A stretch of 64,000 nucleotides of DNA from Pelecanus crispus. Lineage: Eukaryota > Chordata > Aves > Pelecaniformes > Pelecanidae. Where the stretch lies: positions 13,668,001 through 13,732,000 of the forward strand of contig NC_134646.1 of the NCBI RefSeq assembly GCF_030463565.1. The letters are read 5' to 3'. Under the pieces are notes generated by a model. That model had not been told where the DNA came from. It ran no database searches and saw nothing but the letters and a program-made list of their open reading frames with translations. The first letter of the stretch is position 1, and the number at the start of each line of letters is the position of its first letter. Positions 41,701 to 56,700 of this stretch are shown one piece after another. A program made the position numbers and the translations under genes.

Positions 41701-44700
41701 AAAAAAGATTATCAATAAGAGCAAAGCAACTCAGAATATTTGGATCCCACTCATAAAAGAATTTCCAGCCTGCAGCAAGAGAAGCAGCAGCATCCTTTAA
41801 TTAAAAAAAAAAAAAAAAAAAAATTCTTGAAGTGCAAAAAGTTAGTGCCTATACTGAGATTTCAGACACCTGAACCCGTCACAAATATGCATCCAAGGCT
41901 GAAATACTTAGTTTCGAAAATGAATTACCAGTCATTTATAAAAAAACTATAATGAATGTGTTGATGATGTGAGGCATACAAGCAGTAAGTAGTTAATAAG
42001 GTTAGTGAGAGAGCAAAAGTAAAGGAAAGCTTGTTTTATCAAGAACAGTTTCATGCTGGTGAGCCAGCATTCCCATGGGCTAGTAATTGCATTTGAAAGG
42101 GAGAAAAACACACACAAATACTACTGAATTACATTCTCAACTAAATGCTTTTTTCAAACAAGTTACAAATAGCAAAACCCATGCTTGGTTTTGTTTAAGT
42201 ATATTTGATCTAGTAAATTAATTTGTTTTCTTTATTTGGCAGATTCAGCTCCCCATTAAAGGATTTTATAGTTCTGAAGACATGATTGTGAATCTATCAT
42301 TTTATCCCTCACACAGGGCACAGTTAAACTGTGGAAAGTGATGTTGGATTCACCAGTGTTTGGACACCTCATCTTCCGAAATGCTTAGCAGCTAACTGAG
42401 GGAATTTAGGTAGCCTGTTATACTGTTAGATACAGTAAAATTTAGAAAGAATAAGATTTCTATTGAAGTGACACATAAAAATAGCTGGGGGGAGGATAAT
42501 TAGAACATCCTCATTCTATGACAGAGACTAGGTATTCAAATAGAAAAATAACCCAAGACACAAATACTATATTGAAGAAACAATGCAAATGTTCACTTAA
42601 CTGACCTGACTTTCCCTTTAAGGTAATCTGATGAATTCACATGAACAAATGGGCTTCGCAAAATATTTGAAAGATTAGCATTTGTCTCTTTTGATTATCT
42701 TCCGATAAAATATCACAATGTAATCCTATAATTACTGTACTGAATGTTTGGCACTGCAGCCTGACATGAAGAAAAAGAATTGGAGTTTAATGTATCTTTT
42801 ATGAGTAAGTGGAACACAATAACGCAAGAAAGATTTCAAATTCCAGGTACCAAAGCTATTCTGCTTATATATAGGGAGGATACCTGCATCCAGTGTCAGA
42901 CTTAAAAGGAAGGAACTATTCTTATGCCCAGCTACTTTGTGAGAAAGGTTTGTCCAAAGTTTATTTAAAAATAAGGTTGCAGCCCCATGGGGAACACCCC
43001 CAGGTACTAGTTACTCACATAGCGACCTACACAGGCTTCCTTGTTCTACTGATACCATATGAGCATTTATGGGACTGGGACCCACAGAAGCCACACCCAG
43101 GGTTTAATACATCTGCTAAAGCCTTCAGTTCAAGTAGGCACTTAGATTTTTAAATCCAAATAAACTTTTTTTGGTTCCCTGTAGCCCATGGCTTACTCTA
43201 GACCTTGCAAGGACATAAATACTCCAAAAATCAAGCCAGGAGGTGACACCTCCCACTCCATAAGGAGGATAGAGAAAAGAAGGCGAGAAGAGAAATGAGG
43301 GAAATAGGAGAAGAAAAGGACAAGTAACCCACCCTCCATTTTCACAGCAAGTTTGTGCCTGAGCCAGTTCTCCTGAGTCCCAGTTCAGTGCTTCAACTAC
43401 ATTGCCTGTCTTTCCTGAATAAAAAGCAGAGATGAGGTGCGTCTGAAATGATAGACAGCATAGCTGCAGGGAGATAAACTTCTGACTTAATTCATTTTCT
43501 GGTGCCTAAGATAATCAATATCAATACTAATATTCCTCTTCAGAGTAGAGCTTGTCATTAAATTATAAAAATAACAAAAATGAACAAAGAAGCAGAGAGG
43601 CAGAAATGGCAAAAGCTTGCATCCTCTGAATTAACATTAAAAATATACTTCATTGGTACAATTACTAGGAATAACTAGTCAGGGCCTAGGCTGGTAGCGA
43701 GCAACAGTGCAATTCAAGTTTCCGGTTGATTTTTGGAAGTAGGGGGTGGGGGGTGCATCCTAACATGAAGTGTCAAAATCAGATGGCTACAAAAAAACGG
43801 GGAGCTGGAAAAGTTTTAGTGTATTAGCCACCATTCCCCTCCCATCTATCTGCAACTCTATGATGCTTAGACACCCTGAAAAAAACCTCTAATACCACAT
43901 TTCCCTCACTCAGTCCTCATAGATGCACAGTGTGACTTTAAACATTAATTAATATAAATGGGTGGTACATATTACATTAATTAGACATGACACTCGCATT
44001 ATTTAAACCCAATATAAAAACAGATTATATCAAACATTTTGATATCCTGATTTTACAAAATGTCTGATGACATCAAGCCTTGGTGACTTGCTATACATCT
44101 ACTGCTTCTCTGTTCCTTAGAAAAGAAGGAATAAATGAAGTGAGAAGAACACTGGAAAAATCTAATAGACAAACTGACTAATCTCAGACCCCAAGGTCAT
44201 AGCAAAGCAATTCATTTCTTGGCTTTTCAACAGCACAAGACATGATTTATCAATCTGAGACCAGGCTTATAAACACTATACATCTCAATAATATGTTCTT
44301 TGCACAGTGTAACTTTTTAAACAATGATAGATTGCCTGGCTGGACCAATGTTATTTTACAAACAGAAATGGAATATTTGCAAATGAAATGGCCCAATAAG
44401 GGAAGTTAAAAAAAAAAAAAAAGGAAGAAAGGATTATGCCAAATAGCAGCTATACTTAACTGCAACTGCAACAGAATCTAACTTTTTGCCGTAAAATATT
44501 TTCAGTATCCACGTCCTTTAAAAATCTCCTATTATTTTATACAAATGAAATTGAATGCCACTAAAGGAAAAATATTTCCTAAGTTCTGCAATGCTAACAA
44601 AACCTTACACTGCCAAAGAAATACTATGATTTTGAGTTAAAGGAGGACTGTGAATCACTACTTCTAGTTGCCCACTTGATCACAGACTTCCTTGAAGTCA

Positions 44701-47700
44701 TTAAGGAGTTCAAGTCTTAGTTGCCCTTCCCTTACAGTGAAATAATATTTTTTTTTTCCTTCCAACAAGAGCCTAATCTTTGTAACGTGAAGCATTCGGA
44801 CTCATCATCTGCTTATACTGAGGACGTAGACCATCATTTTTTTTCCAGCAGGAATCTCTTTGGCCAGCATCTGACACAATCTGGCCTTGACGTTGATGAG
44901 GCTCTGAAGACATTGCTGTAATGTAAAAACACTCCTGTGTTATTTTCTCATCTGGAGTCCGTCAAAATTCCTAACAAACTAGAGTGCTGATCCCGGACTC
45001 TGCTCTGCCTGGGAAGGGAGGAGGCAAGTGCCGTTCAGGCACAAGCTGCTTTTAGGGTCTTGATTGAAAAAGCTCGGTCTGTTTCTTGAGAGTACAGAGT
45101 GGATGCTCAAGAATACAGATGAGCTCAAAGACTATGTATAAGAAATGAGTTTGAAAGTTCAACATGCTTGATTTCCAGTCCTCTAAATTTACTGCTCCAG
45201 GCAACACGGCTCCTGTCAATTTTCAGGTGACAAATTCTCTCTCAGAGACCCGGCTGTTCCTCCATTCACTTATTATTTAGACAATACATTATGACCTCAG
45301 TTTGAGTAGGGTTGATCCTTATAATGTAAGAAAATCAAAAAGATCAAAGCTGCACATGACGTGGCTGCATGAGGTTATTTTAGTGAAACTCTGCTTCAAG
45401 GATTATTCAGATATTTCATTTCAAACAGCAATCGCTATTGACCCAGCACACGTATGCAAAGCGTAATTTTCAAAAGTAAAAGAAATTTACTGTTACACTT
45501 CAGCGTTGTTCCACATATTCTTGATAATAAAATTATTGCAGGCTCTTTTAAAAAAAAATTGTACGTTAAAGCAGCTGAACACCACAACCACGGCTCCTTG
45601 TAAAACAAACATCAACTTCATGTTGCTTCAGGTCCTACTAATGCTGCATGAGGGAAGCACTTTAACAAAGAAGAATAAAGAAATGAGTCCAGGCTTAAAA
45701 ATGAGACATCAAAAGAGGGTTTAGCAGGAGACAGAAACAGCTACTTTTACATTTTACGATAACTGGGGTTATAATAATGTCCTTTTTCTTACACAAAAGA
45801 AGGGACTGTGACATTTCCAAAGTGAGAATTCAGCACTACTTCCAAAAATCTGTTCAAAAAGTAATGGCATTCTCTTTCAGATTTTTTCTTCCTCTTTCCA
45901 TTTTTCCTCCTGTAGTTTAAAGGGCGCTTCCTCTCCACTTGGCTCATTTCCACTGTCTCTGTGTCAGCTCTCTCCATCTAGGATTTCATATTGCCTAGGT
46001 ATCTCAGTGCCTCAGGCCCATAGTATTTATCCTCTTTATAGACCTAAATCTGCAATTTATTGCGCCTGGGCAGACTGCTGCACCTACACAGACTCCCACA
46101 GCCTTCAGGAGCCCTCTTCTGCCTGTACAAACAGCCACTCCGCCGGAGCACAAAGGCAGCTTTCAGCTGGGCAAGGTCACAAGCATTCCCCCTTCCCCTG
46201 CCTCTCTCCTACATTTCCAGTGCCACTTGCTGTACTCCAGCAAGCTTTCCTGGTGCCGCACACACAGCACACAAAGCAACCCCTATCTGGAAAACTTTAA
46301 TGTCTAAAAGCAGATGTTTCCACCCGCCTGTGCATTTCAGGATATATTCTAGGGCCCTGCCCCATCTCTCTCTCTCACACTCCACAATACCACAAGAGCA
46401 GGGAGGGAGTCCAGGACTCACCACATAAAAAGGAGCTTAAAGCCAGGTCTCCACAAACATGGGCCCTTGGCGGCTCCGCTGCAAGTCCTCTCTCTGATAG
46501 AGCATTTGTGCACTCCCCCTGCTGTAGCTGTGCTATCCTCTCCCACAACTCTCTCGCTACACTTCACCGCGAGTTTGCGGCAGGCTGGTTGATGCGGGGA
46601 CGGTGCTGATCATTCATCTCAGCACCAGCTGTCAGTTACTTTAAGAGCTGCCGCACACCTGGAAATACGCAACTGTGACTGATTCTCGGACAAACATTTA
46701 CCTTGGCATGCACAGTGCAGAAGGCATCACTGTGCTCACCTCTGTCGCTGTAAGTAATTTGCATCCCTAACCATGGACAAACATTACAAATTGCACACCT
46801 GGAGCTCTTACAGACTCTAAGCAGTTTAAGCCTATACTTCTCTCTTCCCTTTTAAAAACAGCAACATAATACCATAACGCCTCCACAGCACTATGTGCAA
46901 CCGTTAATATAAGGCATACAACAAGAATGAAAGGAAAGACAGTATTTTAGGTTAAAAAAAAAAGAAAAAGACAGTTGAGTTCTATTAAATGCCTACAACA
47001 GCAGCACGATTAGCGGCTCACCTAACACCTGCACTGAGTTTGGTGGGAACTGGGACAGTTGCCCCTGGGATGAATCCGCACCATTCCCTTGCCCTGTATC
47101 TTTGGGAACGGTGGTGGAGCAGGCCCCTGATCAGCAGAACATCTTTCCAACAGAGCCATTCACCAGTGGCAACTGGATAAAAAAAAAAAAAAATATTCCA
47201 ACCGTTTCACTTAATTGCTTGTTTCGGGTTAACTGAGTCCAAAATCCCCATTTACAGGTGGTGCAGAGGCCTCCATCAGCACAGCAGGTAGCAATCCACT
47301 TGCCCTGCCATCACCTGCCACTTATTTAGCAGTGTTTAAAATCCCAGTCTCTTCTGCTGTATATTTGCACCTGTGTGTGGAGATTGTGATCCCAGGCACC
47401 CCGCTGTAAACACTGAGCATCTTCCCTTCTCATCTTCTCAAAGTGCAACCCCAAAAAGAAGAGCGACGAGGGGAAGCTTTAGCAGCTTTGCAACAACACT
47501 GCACATATAGCACTGAGCTGGTTTTTCCAGAGGCATCCTAGAATACACCAAACCAACCAGGCTATGTGGCTTGCCCCCCGTTCTGCATCCCCGCGAGCAG
47601 CACAATTAATGTCAGCTGCTCTTCAAGGGTAACCTGGAGAACAGAGAAGCTCTCCCGAGATGGGGGCAGAAAAGAGTGTCTCCCTGCCTCACATCCCAAC

Positions 47701-50700
47701 TGCAATGAAGAAAACCCCCAAATCTAACCCACAGCGCTTTTCTTAGCTGTGATATAACATGCTTCAGTGGGTGTGGGTGTTTAAAAAGAAGAAGAAAAGA
47801 GGAACTATGCCTTTCTGTCCTAGGCAGCAGAGGGCAACATGTTCAAAAATATGCACTCCTCTAAGATAACAAGAAAAAAAGTCAACATAAACCAAAATAG
47901 CTGTGATGAAAATTACCAATAATTTCAGTTAATCACCATACAGTTAAGAGAACTGCAGATGCACATAAGTGTATGAAAAGTCCCAAAGGGTGGTAGGCAT
48001 GTGCGTGTTTAAAGACATCACACAGTATTGATGGTAACCACATGATAATTTACAAATTATATGGCTTCTAGCAAATGCTTTTGATCACATCACCAAGACT
48101 CTGGCTCCTAACCCATCTCCCCAGAATTTCCTGAAGCAGTCAAAGTCTTGGACCAGAATTATTTCGCTCCTTTATTTACTATCGGCATTTCTTTTCAAGT
48201 CAGTCTGCCATGCAACAATTTTTCAAAAGTAAAAAAATATTTTTTTAAATATCTGCCTCCCCTGACTTCATACAGCACACAGCTCCTTGGTATTTAAACC
48301 TAGATTTGCTACTAGATCATCTAGCCTGAGTTCCTGTGTGTCCCAGGCCTGGAAAGCATTAACCAGTGGCTCTCCACCGAGCCAAATGACTTGTGTTTTA
48401 TTAACGCATGGCTTCTAAAAAGGTATTCTGTCTGAACTGAAGACTACTAATGAAAAACCCGATTTTACGTAGGTATCTGTGCTAATGATTAGTCAAGCAC
48501 CTTGTTAAATATTAATGCTGTATTTTCTACTTGCATTTGTCTGGTTTCAGCTTCCAGTCATACATTCCTCAGTATACATATCCTGATCACATTAAGGAGC
48601 CCATTAACACCCAAGACCTCTCAAAGGCACTGAAACAATGGACATCTGCCAGTCTTTCTGCCATCCTCATACTTTATCATCAATTTCTTTATAATTGTTT
48701 TCTGAACAGCACCAGGTTTGGTTCAGACTTTGAAGAAACCAGCTAAAAACCTTCTGCATGCTCCCCACCGATGGCTGTTTAGGGGTTTGGGGTTTTTTTT
48801 TTTCTTTTTTTATGTGTCTCAGATATGTAGCTTTTTATTCTCTGAGTGTACAGTGCTAGGGGTCTTTTTAAACAGTAAATTATTTGGTACCCAGCCAGGT
48901 ATCTTATTTTAAAAACCTAAGAAAATTATATCTATTCATTAGTTCTGATCAAGTGAATTGTTAATTTCCTCAAAGAACATAATTTGATTTGACAAGACAA
49001 CTTTATTTAATTTTTAGGAAAGGTCAATATTGTTTCATTACTGGTTGCATGTACCAAAACATATCTACCAAAATACATCTGCCAAATCAAACTCTCCATA
49101 ACAGGACAGCTTTTCTTTCCATATTTTACAGACAGACGCTGTGAGAGGATTCGTCTCTGGTTTGAAACAGACTCCCACCAATATCCCCTGTTAGGCTTAA
49201 TTGGATCGGATGCTGTGCTATGTGTATTCAAGATCCTGCAACTCTGAGACATCTAAAACAAGTAGAACTAAGTATTTGATTAATATTTAAACATAGCAAA
49301 ACTGCCAAATATTGCAGCAGATAAGTTTCTTGAGCAAGATTTCCCTGACAGAATACCAGTAACTTCCACTGAAAGGAGCCACTGGTAGTTACTTGTATCC
49401 TGAGGGGGAGAATCAGAACCCTGGAGATCTACTTAGTTTTCTGCTTTCTGTGCACATAAAAGCAGAATACATAACAAGGTCACGACAGGCCAAAAATAGC
49501 AAATCTTCAAGCAGTTGCAATTCAAATAGATACCAGATCTGCTGGAAAGCAAGCAACTTGACCAGCATGCAGAATTTCTGAAGATCACTACTTTTACAGC
49601 ATTTTAAATTTTACGACCATTTTTCAAAAGTCAAGAAAAACATTAGGTACATACTTTTCAGGGTTTTCCACTTCTTCAGTAACAAAATTGAGGTAAAACC
49701 TAGGAAAGAGTTATAAAACATAAGGGCTTGGTAAATTTTGATTCTGTATTTCTTCCCCAAAGAATCAAGAAGATGCTTTTAGTTAAGCACTGTTGTTAAT
49801 TATAGTGGACATTACAGACACACATTTGGGTTAAGGAAAGTGTGAGATTTAACCTTCCCTCATCTCCACGCTCCAGAAGGGAATTCTCGGAAGAGACAGC
49901 AAAGCTGAAAAAGGACAAAAGCTACATAACGTCTGTGTGGAATGAAATGATTTTTTTTCCCCCCCGGCATACTAGGCAAATTATGGCTTCCCTAATCTTA
50001 CACAAATGCACATGCACCCTCAAACCTCATTTTCCATTTGTAGCTGTAGCCTTTTACAATTTCAGGTTATATTGGCAAAAATTCTCATCAGGGTACTCAG
50101 CAAGGACTTCTTAACAATAAAAATGAACAAAGCCTCAAAAAACCTCCTAAAACCAGGATTTTGACACTAGTGTGTCGTATACAATCACAAACCCAGGCTG
50201 CTAAACCTGTGTGCTCTTGCACAACCTCCACCTCCAGTACAGATTGCACTCTGGTCGCATTCCAGCAGCATGCAAGAGACAGCTACGTCTCATAGGAACT
50301 ACTCACTGGGCACAGCCCTGCATACGAAGCAACCGTAAGCCTCAAGGTCACTGAACCCTCTGTCCTGCATTTATTAGCACTAAGTCTGTGCATCACTGGA
50401 TCACACAGATGTGCCTGGCTCAGGTACGGGCACAAAGTCACATCCTGGCTAAACAAAGCAGTCAATACAGGGCTTATGCTGGCTTTCTACTTTTAGGACA
50501 GATACAGGAAGATAAATTATATCTGACCCAACAGTGCTACAGTGAATAAACAAATGGCACCTGATCCGATGGAAAGTCTGGGAACTTTTCTCCATCACAA
50601 GTTTTGGACCGGATCTGGGTTAGCACAACGAGTTAGCGCTGGCTCACGGTTTTAAAAACTGTGATTTTGTGACTGAGCTTGAAATACTGCAGAAACTAGA

Positions 50701-53700
50701 TTTGCCATCTTATACAACAACCTCAGTACTTGTTTCTAAACTTGCTAGTGCACAAAGCACAAAAGAAGGGGTTGGGATAGTTCAAAAGAGAGATGGCTTC
50801 TGATGAGTAAGACGTTCAGTTGCTTCTTTCTGGTCTTAGTCCTGCTTCTAGACAGAAGTAATTTGACAGCCCTGCATCAGTCCTTTTACTGATGCAAAGA
50901 CATTTTTCCTTGCATTCTTTTCTCTACTTGTCCTTTTTCACCCAGCATTTTATATACCCAATAGTCTACACCTGCTCTTTGCAGGATGAACCCACACATA
51001 TAAGCAATACTACCTTTGTTTTGTTCTTTAAAGCTGTATCATTAAAACTTAATAGTCTCATAGGCTATGCACAAAATTCTGCCTGCATCGTGGGACACAA
51101 CACCAACACTTGCAACACTCCTTCACATTCAGCTTCTTTGATTGATTTAGCCCCAAGAAACTGATAGTGCAAGGGTATTGACACTCCACTTAATGGTCTG
51201 CTCTTCTGTGCTCTGAGGCAATCAATTTGAGCTGGTGACAAAGATAAATAGGCAGCTGGGAAGAACCACTAGCCAAATTAGGTCTTTTCCTGCTAATTTC
51301 TTTTATAAGTGGCAAATAAGGACCTTGAAATAAAAGTCAGAAGGTATAAAGGCAAAACAGAGATGATTTTTATTGTAGGGGTTTGGAACATTAGGTGGAA
51401 AATGGAAAGAAATTGGAAAGAAGCAACAGAATAACAGTATTTTTGATGTAGCATTTTACAGTAAACAAACCCTGCCTCAGTGATGAATAATATTAAAGAG
51501 CTTTTAAAATTGCCTTCATACAAAAACATACAGTTAGGTTAATATTTTAAAGGTAAGAAGCCATCACATGTATAGATATGAGAGACAGAGGCGGTTATAT
51601 GAGAGAGAAGGAGGAAGGTAGAGGCTGTCTGCATAATGAGTTCAATTTCTTTGAGGCTTCAAAATGCCAGGCTCTTTTCTTATATATCTATCACAGATAA
51701 AGGCTTTGGACTCTCTTGGGTCCCCCCCCCCCCCCCCCCCCCTTTAATATAAAAGTTCTGTTCAGTACTTCAGTGTGCATGTTTATAATGCTCCTGCAAC
51801 CAGGGAGTTACAGACAGGCAGAGAGCTCAAATGCTCGACCTATTGTCCCTCCGAATTAAATAAATAAAACCCTTATCTCTCAGCCCTCGCCTTTTGTGCA
51901 AGGTAAAGAACTTGGCTGCCTGTGAGGCTATGGAAAGGAAAGGGAAGACCTGCAGACAAAGCTATCTCAAAATAAGCCCACTCTGTGCATTGTAGTCTTT
52001 TTTTTCCCCCTCTACACTGCTGCTGCAAAAGCACATTGGCACTGTGCAATGTGGAGCCCTCCCTAAGCATGAATAAATCGTAAGGCAGATTCGAAGAGTG
52101 GCAGCACCTTTCAAACCAGCCGCTGTGTACTTTGGTAGGGGAGAAGGAAAGAACTTGAAAGAAAGTTCTGAGCAGGATACTTGAAGGCAGATTCTCATAC
52201 CTTTGCTCACAGTCAATGAGCTCACAGCTCTTGACTTCTGTGGAAGCCAGTTGCACTTCTTGTTAAGCGAGGTCCAGTTCTCTCAGAGCAAGAGGTGTAA
52301 GAATCTAGGTTTTTTACCTTGTTTTGTGGTCTATACTGATGTTATCGTGGTTTGCTTCTTATTCTTCAAATATTGCTTTTACAAAGCAAAGGCTGAGGTC
52401 CACACAAGTGGGATGGATATCCACCACTTTATAACAGTTCATAGATTTTTTTTTTCTTGTAATTACTGACTTGTTCAACAAAAATTAAAGCTTCGTTTTT
52501 CCTTTTATCCTTTTATCAAAATACCTAATGAAAATTTAAGAACATTCCTTTCTTGTTGCCTTTATTTCTAGTCTTAAGAACAGAAATCAAAGTCTGATTT
52601 TTTTAGTGTTCAGTGTGTGTTTGCCTATTGTACACTGGAGGAGAAAAATCTTTCATTTGTAGAGCTGCTTGCAGAATAACTACTGAGCATATGGACCAGT
52701 GGTGAGGTCTACCCTTACTACATGATACAGTTTAGCAAAAGATGTAGAATGTGCTACCCATGTCTTCATATAAATAAATGTCTTTGTTAGAGCATATTAG
52801 TGTCTGTTTTCAGCACAAATACTTATAGGTTTCAACAACTTACCAGCCTGAATAGGCATACATTCCCGAATAGAAAGCAAGTGGTAATCCCATAACACTG
52901 GCATCATTCCCTGCAAAGGCATTTTTAAAGTGCTGTGTTTCTCCTGCAACATGAACAAAAACAATATTGAAAAATAAGCTCTTTGGTCACCTACTACTTT
53001 AAAGCAAATAAATATATCACGCCATGGAACATTTAATCACCCAACAGTTTACTGACTTCAAGTTCTGCCCTTGACCTTAATTTCTGACCCAACCCTTGCA
53101 GCTGTAGGCTGCCAGCAATTGTAAAAGGTTTTGTGGTGTCCCTAGTCATGCAATAGCAGAATTTGACCTATTAGTCTTTTTCAAAGCATTCTGAGCTTGA
53201 TGACACTCACTGCACTGTCATCTCCAGCAGTGACTTACGTCAACATGAAAGAGCAGAATGAGCTCTGTAAGTTTTTTTGCTGTGGAAAATTTCACTTGTT
53301 TAACATTTTGATCAGAAGGAACATTGCTAGCATTTCACTCACAAAAAACATTTTTAAGGTAAACAAACCCAATATCTTAAACATTTCTACCACTGAAAAA
53401 TTTAGTAACTCCCTATCACATTATAGTCAGTACTGTATTAATATTACACTAAGTAAGAATTACATAGCTGTAAATGCAAACACATAAGAGTTATGTTATG
53501 CTCTTATTCATTTACAAGGTGCTCTGTGGTATGTAAGACCTCCCTACAATATACCAAATTTCCTGAGAAGCAATGATCCTCCACAGAAAAGGAGTAGGAA
53601 GAAGCAGAATTAATTCAGACTTAAATTAGCAAGAGGACAAATCCTCTACCCTTTATTTGGTTTTTACTGAGCCCTCAGTCAGAATTCCCACTGAGGTGGA

Positions 53701-56700
53701 GGCTTTTTAGGTAAGGGAAGAGCTGCGGCCAGAGGAAGATCCCAGTGGGGAATCAGGGACTCTATCTCAGCTACTTAAGGGCAGCAAAACCCATCCAAAG
53801 CTGGGTCTGGCCTGCCCCAAAGGTCTAGGAAAAATGGGGCAGATGGGAACAGAGAGAAATTTTGCACATGAAAGGAGATGAGAAAAGACGAATTGCAACA
53901 GCCAGAAAGGAAGTGAAAAACATGAAAACAGAAATAGTGAATCAGCAGAGTGCTACGCAGGAAAACTTTTATTTCAGAGTCTATTGCTAACCACAGAGAA
54001 CTGCCTGTCCCAGAGAAACTGAGCTCACCCGCAGAGCCTAATGCTGTGCTGTTGGCTCAGATGGGAGGCTTTGTGAAGCATCATAAAAGAGCATCCCCAG
54101 GGACAGAGCCAACAACTGCGATAATTTTTGTTAGATAAAATCTGCCACCAATTCATTAAAAAGTGCTCCCAGTTCTGACCCTCTGTGCTGAATGGCTCCT
54201 TGTGCTTTGTGTAGTTATTGTAACGAGAGTGAGCTGGGGCTTGTCACCATCTCACACCCACTGCTGATAGGGCTGCAATGGAAAAGCCTCTTCAGGTAGC
54301 TGAGTGTATGTCAGTGAAAAGAGTTTCTCTGCCAGCATGGCTTTACCCACACGACTTCCAGAAAGCCAAGGAAAGGCCTGTGCGGTCATGTCCATGCTGG
54401 GTGCCGCTGGGGAGAGCAAAGGCGTGTTTTCACGCTCCTTGCTTATGCAGCAACATTGATAAAGTCTGTAGAGTAATTCTGGCCCTCCAAACACTTCTGC
54501 TTTCCTTTCCTATGCTTGGGTTAGCCCCAGACTATTGCCTTTAGCTGTATGCTTTAGTTTTTCACTTGGAAGTAAAGCATGCGTGCAGCATGAACAATCA
54601 GTACTTGCAGGCGGGAAGCCCATGAAAGCAACAGCTAACTACAGCTTCTCTTGCCGGCACAGCACCTTTAACTTCACAATTTACATCACCAAAGTGGTAG
54701 AACAGCATCCATGGTACCGTTTCTTTCTTATATTCCCCAATTCTGAGCCCCTTCCACCACCACATACCCAATACCAAACAGGACTAGGCACTAGCCCGGT
54801 TAAAGGAGACATATTCTGCCTGGACTAGGTGTGTGCTTTGGGGAGGGGTATGCCCATCTGCCATTAAAACCCATTCTGCCCCTTTCACAAAGTTCATGCC
54901 AAAGGCAAATTACAAAGAGCAATCCTGTCGCTCATTCGAAAACCGAGTCTAATCTGAATAGACTCATTGGCATGCTGGAGGAAATACCAGTTCATCCCAG
55001 TGTAGTTCCACTTCTAATCAATTACATGACAGTACAGAGCTTCAGTTAAACAAGCATAGACTAATTAAGAGATTTTGCTGCTATAAGCATTATTTGGTGG
55101 AGGCAGATGGGAAAAGACTGGGGAGGGTAAAGATAAAAGCACTTTAAAAGCATTTACTTTTCATTTCATACCTTTAATTAGCTGGATAACTCCAGGGACT
55201 ATAATTATCAGAATTGCTACAAGCTTGCAAAAGGTAAGGAAAATCTGAATGCGGGCACTCCAGCTGACACTCGTGCTATTCAGGACCATCACCAGCGCTG
55301 CAAGGGGAAAAAGAAAAGTCAGAAAGAAATACTCATGCCGCTGAAATCACCACAAAACTCTTTGCCAGCAGAGAGGCCACACACACAATAGATCCTGATG
55401 CATTAAAGGAAGTACACCCCGATAGCCTTCTCCAGCTGCTGCCCTCCCACTTCTCACATTCCCCTTGCAGACACCACAGGAAACTCTTGAGCTGAGCCCC
55501 TCTGTCTGACCCACTGCATGGCCCATCCGTCTCTCTGTTTTCTGCCTGCCTCCCTCTGCACCAAATTACAGTTTTATTTACCCAAAATCGTTAGCTGTTG
55601 CTAGATAATGGGCTGGCAGGACCCTACCTTGGATGAAAGAAATTAATTGCCCAACCCTTGTCACTCCAGATTTCTGTATCAGTGCTGGTTTGAGTAGAGA
55701 TTTGCATTTTCAGAAAACAGTAACAATTAATAATAATATTAAACTTTCTCACCCCCATTTAGGTCCCGCAAGAATTTGTCTGTCACTACCTTATTTAACC
55801 CAGCTCCTCTTTTCTACTCTTTCTCCTCCTTTATTGCCATACCACCAGAGACACGGGAGGGCCAGAGTCAAGTAATGTGCCCATCCTTGTTGGGAATTGG
55901 TGAAGAAAAAGAGACCTTTTACTCTTGAAAACAAAGCCCAGGTCTGCACCTCACGAACACATAGAGAGGTAAGTGAGAAGGGATTTTATGTCCTGCCGAC
56001 TCAGCTTGCATCTCCTTCTGGGTCAGGGAGAGCATCTTCTGGCCTTTACTACAGCACTGACTGACAGGAGAACAGTAGGTCTTATCATTTGAGTGCCAGT
56101 TATTCTAGCTTATTTAAACATTTACCCTGGCAAAACAGAAACAATAAAGGAGTTTAGCTATTAAAAAATATATGTATTTACCTAAATGTGAAAACGTGAG
56201 TCATTTCACTAGATAAAAAGTGCCTTTCCCCCTCTGCTGCAGGGAAAGGCAGATGTAGTCAAACCAGCCTGCTCACTCATCTTCTCTTTCTTGCCATCAT
56301 ATGGAGCTAATGAATTAGCTCCTCATCAGTCCTCCTGTACTTTAAGCTCTCTCAAGAGCACTGGTTTGTCTGTATCATCAGCCATATCACACATCTTGGG
56401 ACGCATAAAACCACAAGTTGCTATCTCCTGCCAGAGTCTGGGAGCTAGTTTGTATGAGCTGGCATTGTAAACCTGGCACGGTACAAGCTTTCTGGCAGCA
56501 AAACCCACTGATTTATCCCAAATCTTTTATACAGATTCTGTTCACCAGCAAGACCAAAAAAATATATCATAAAAAATTCTTCTCAGTTTAAACCAAAAGT
56601 AGGTTTTGGATTAATGGAAAAGGGAGAAAATTCCAAGTAATCTGGATGCCAATGTATTTTTTAGAGATTTTTAATAAAATAAAAATTCCAGAAAAAATAT

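Larger units (their letters stand above)
23873..49654 (-). other. SLC7A11: SLC7A11 intron 6 (25.8 kb)
   Basis: This is the largest intron here. It holds MIR-like SINEs (24650-24772, 43340-43425), a solo LTR (25019-25546), a LINE reverse-transcriptase trace (30455-30560), a CpG-rich patch (37855-38310), short tandem duplications and several A or T runs. No exon of another gene is recognised. Confidence 0.9.
49700..52843 (-). other. SLC7A11: SLC7A11 intron 5
   Basis: A 3.1 kb intron with a 21-base C run at 51722-51742 and one ATF4-type 9-mer at 50890-50898. No gene or mobile element is recognised. Confidence 0.93.
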
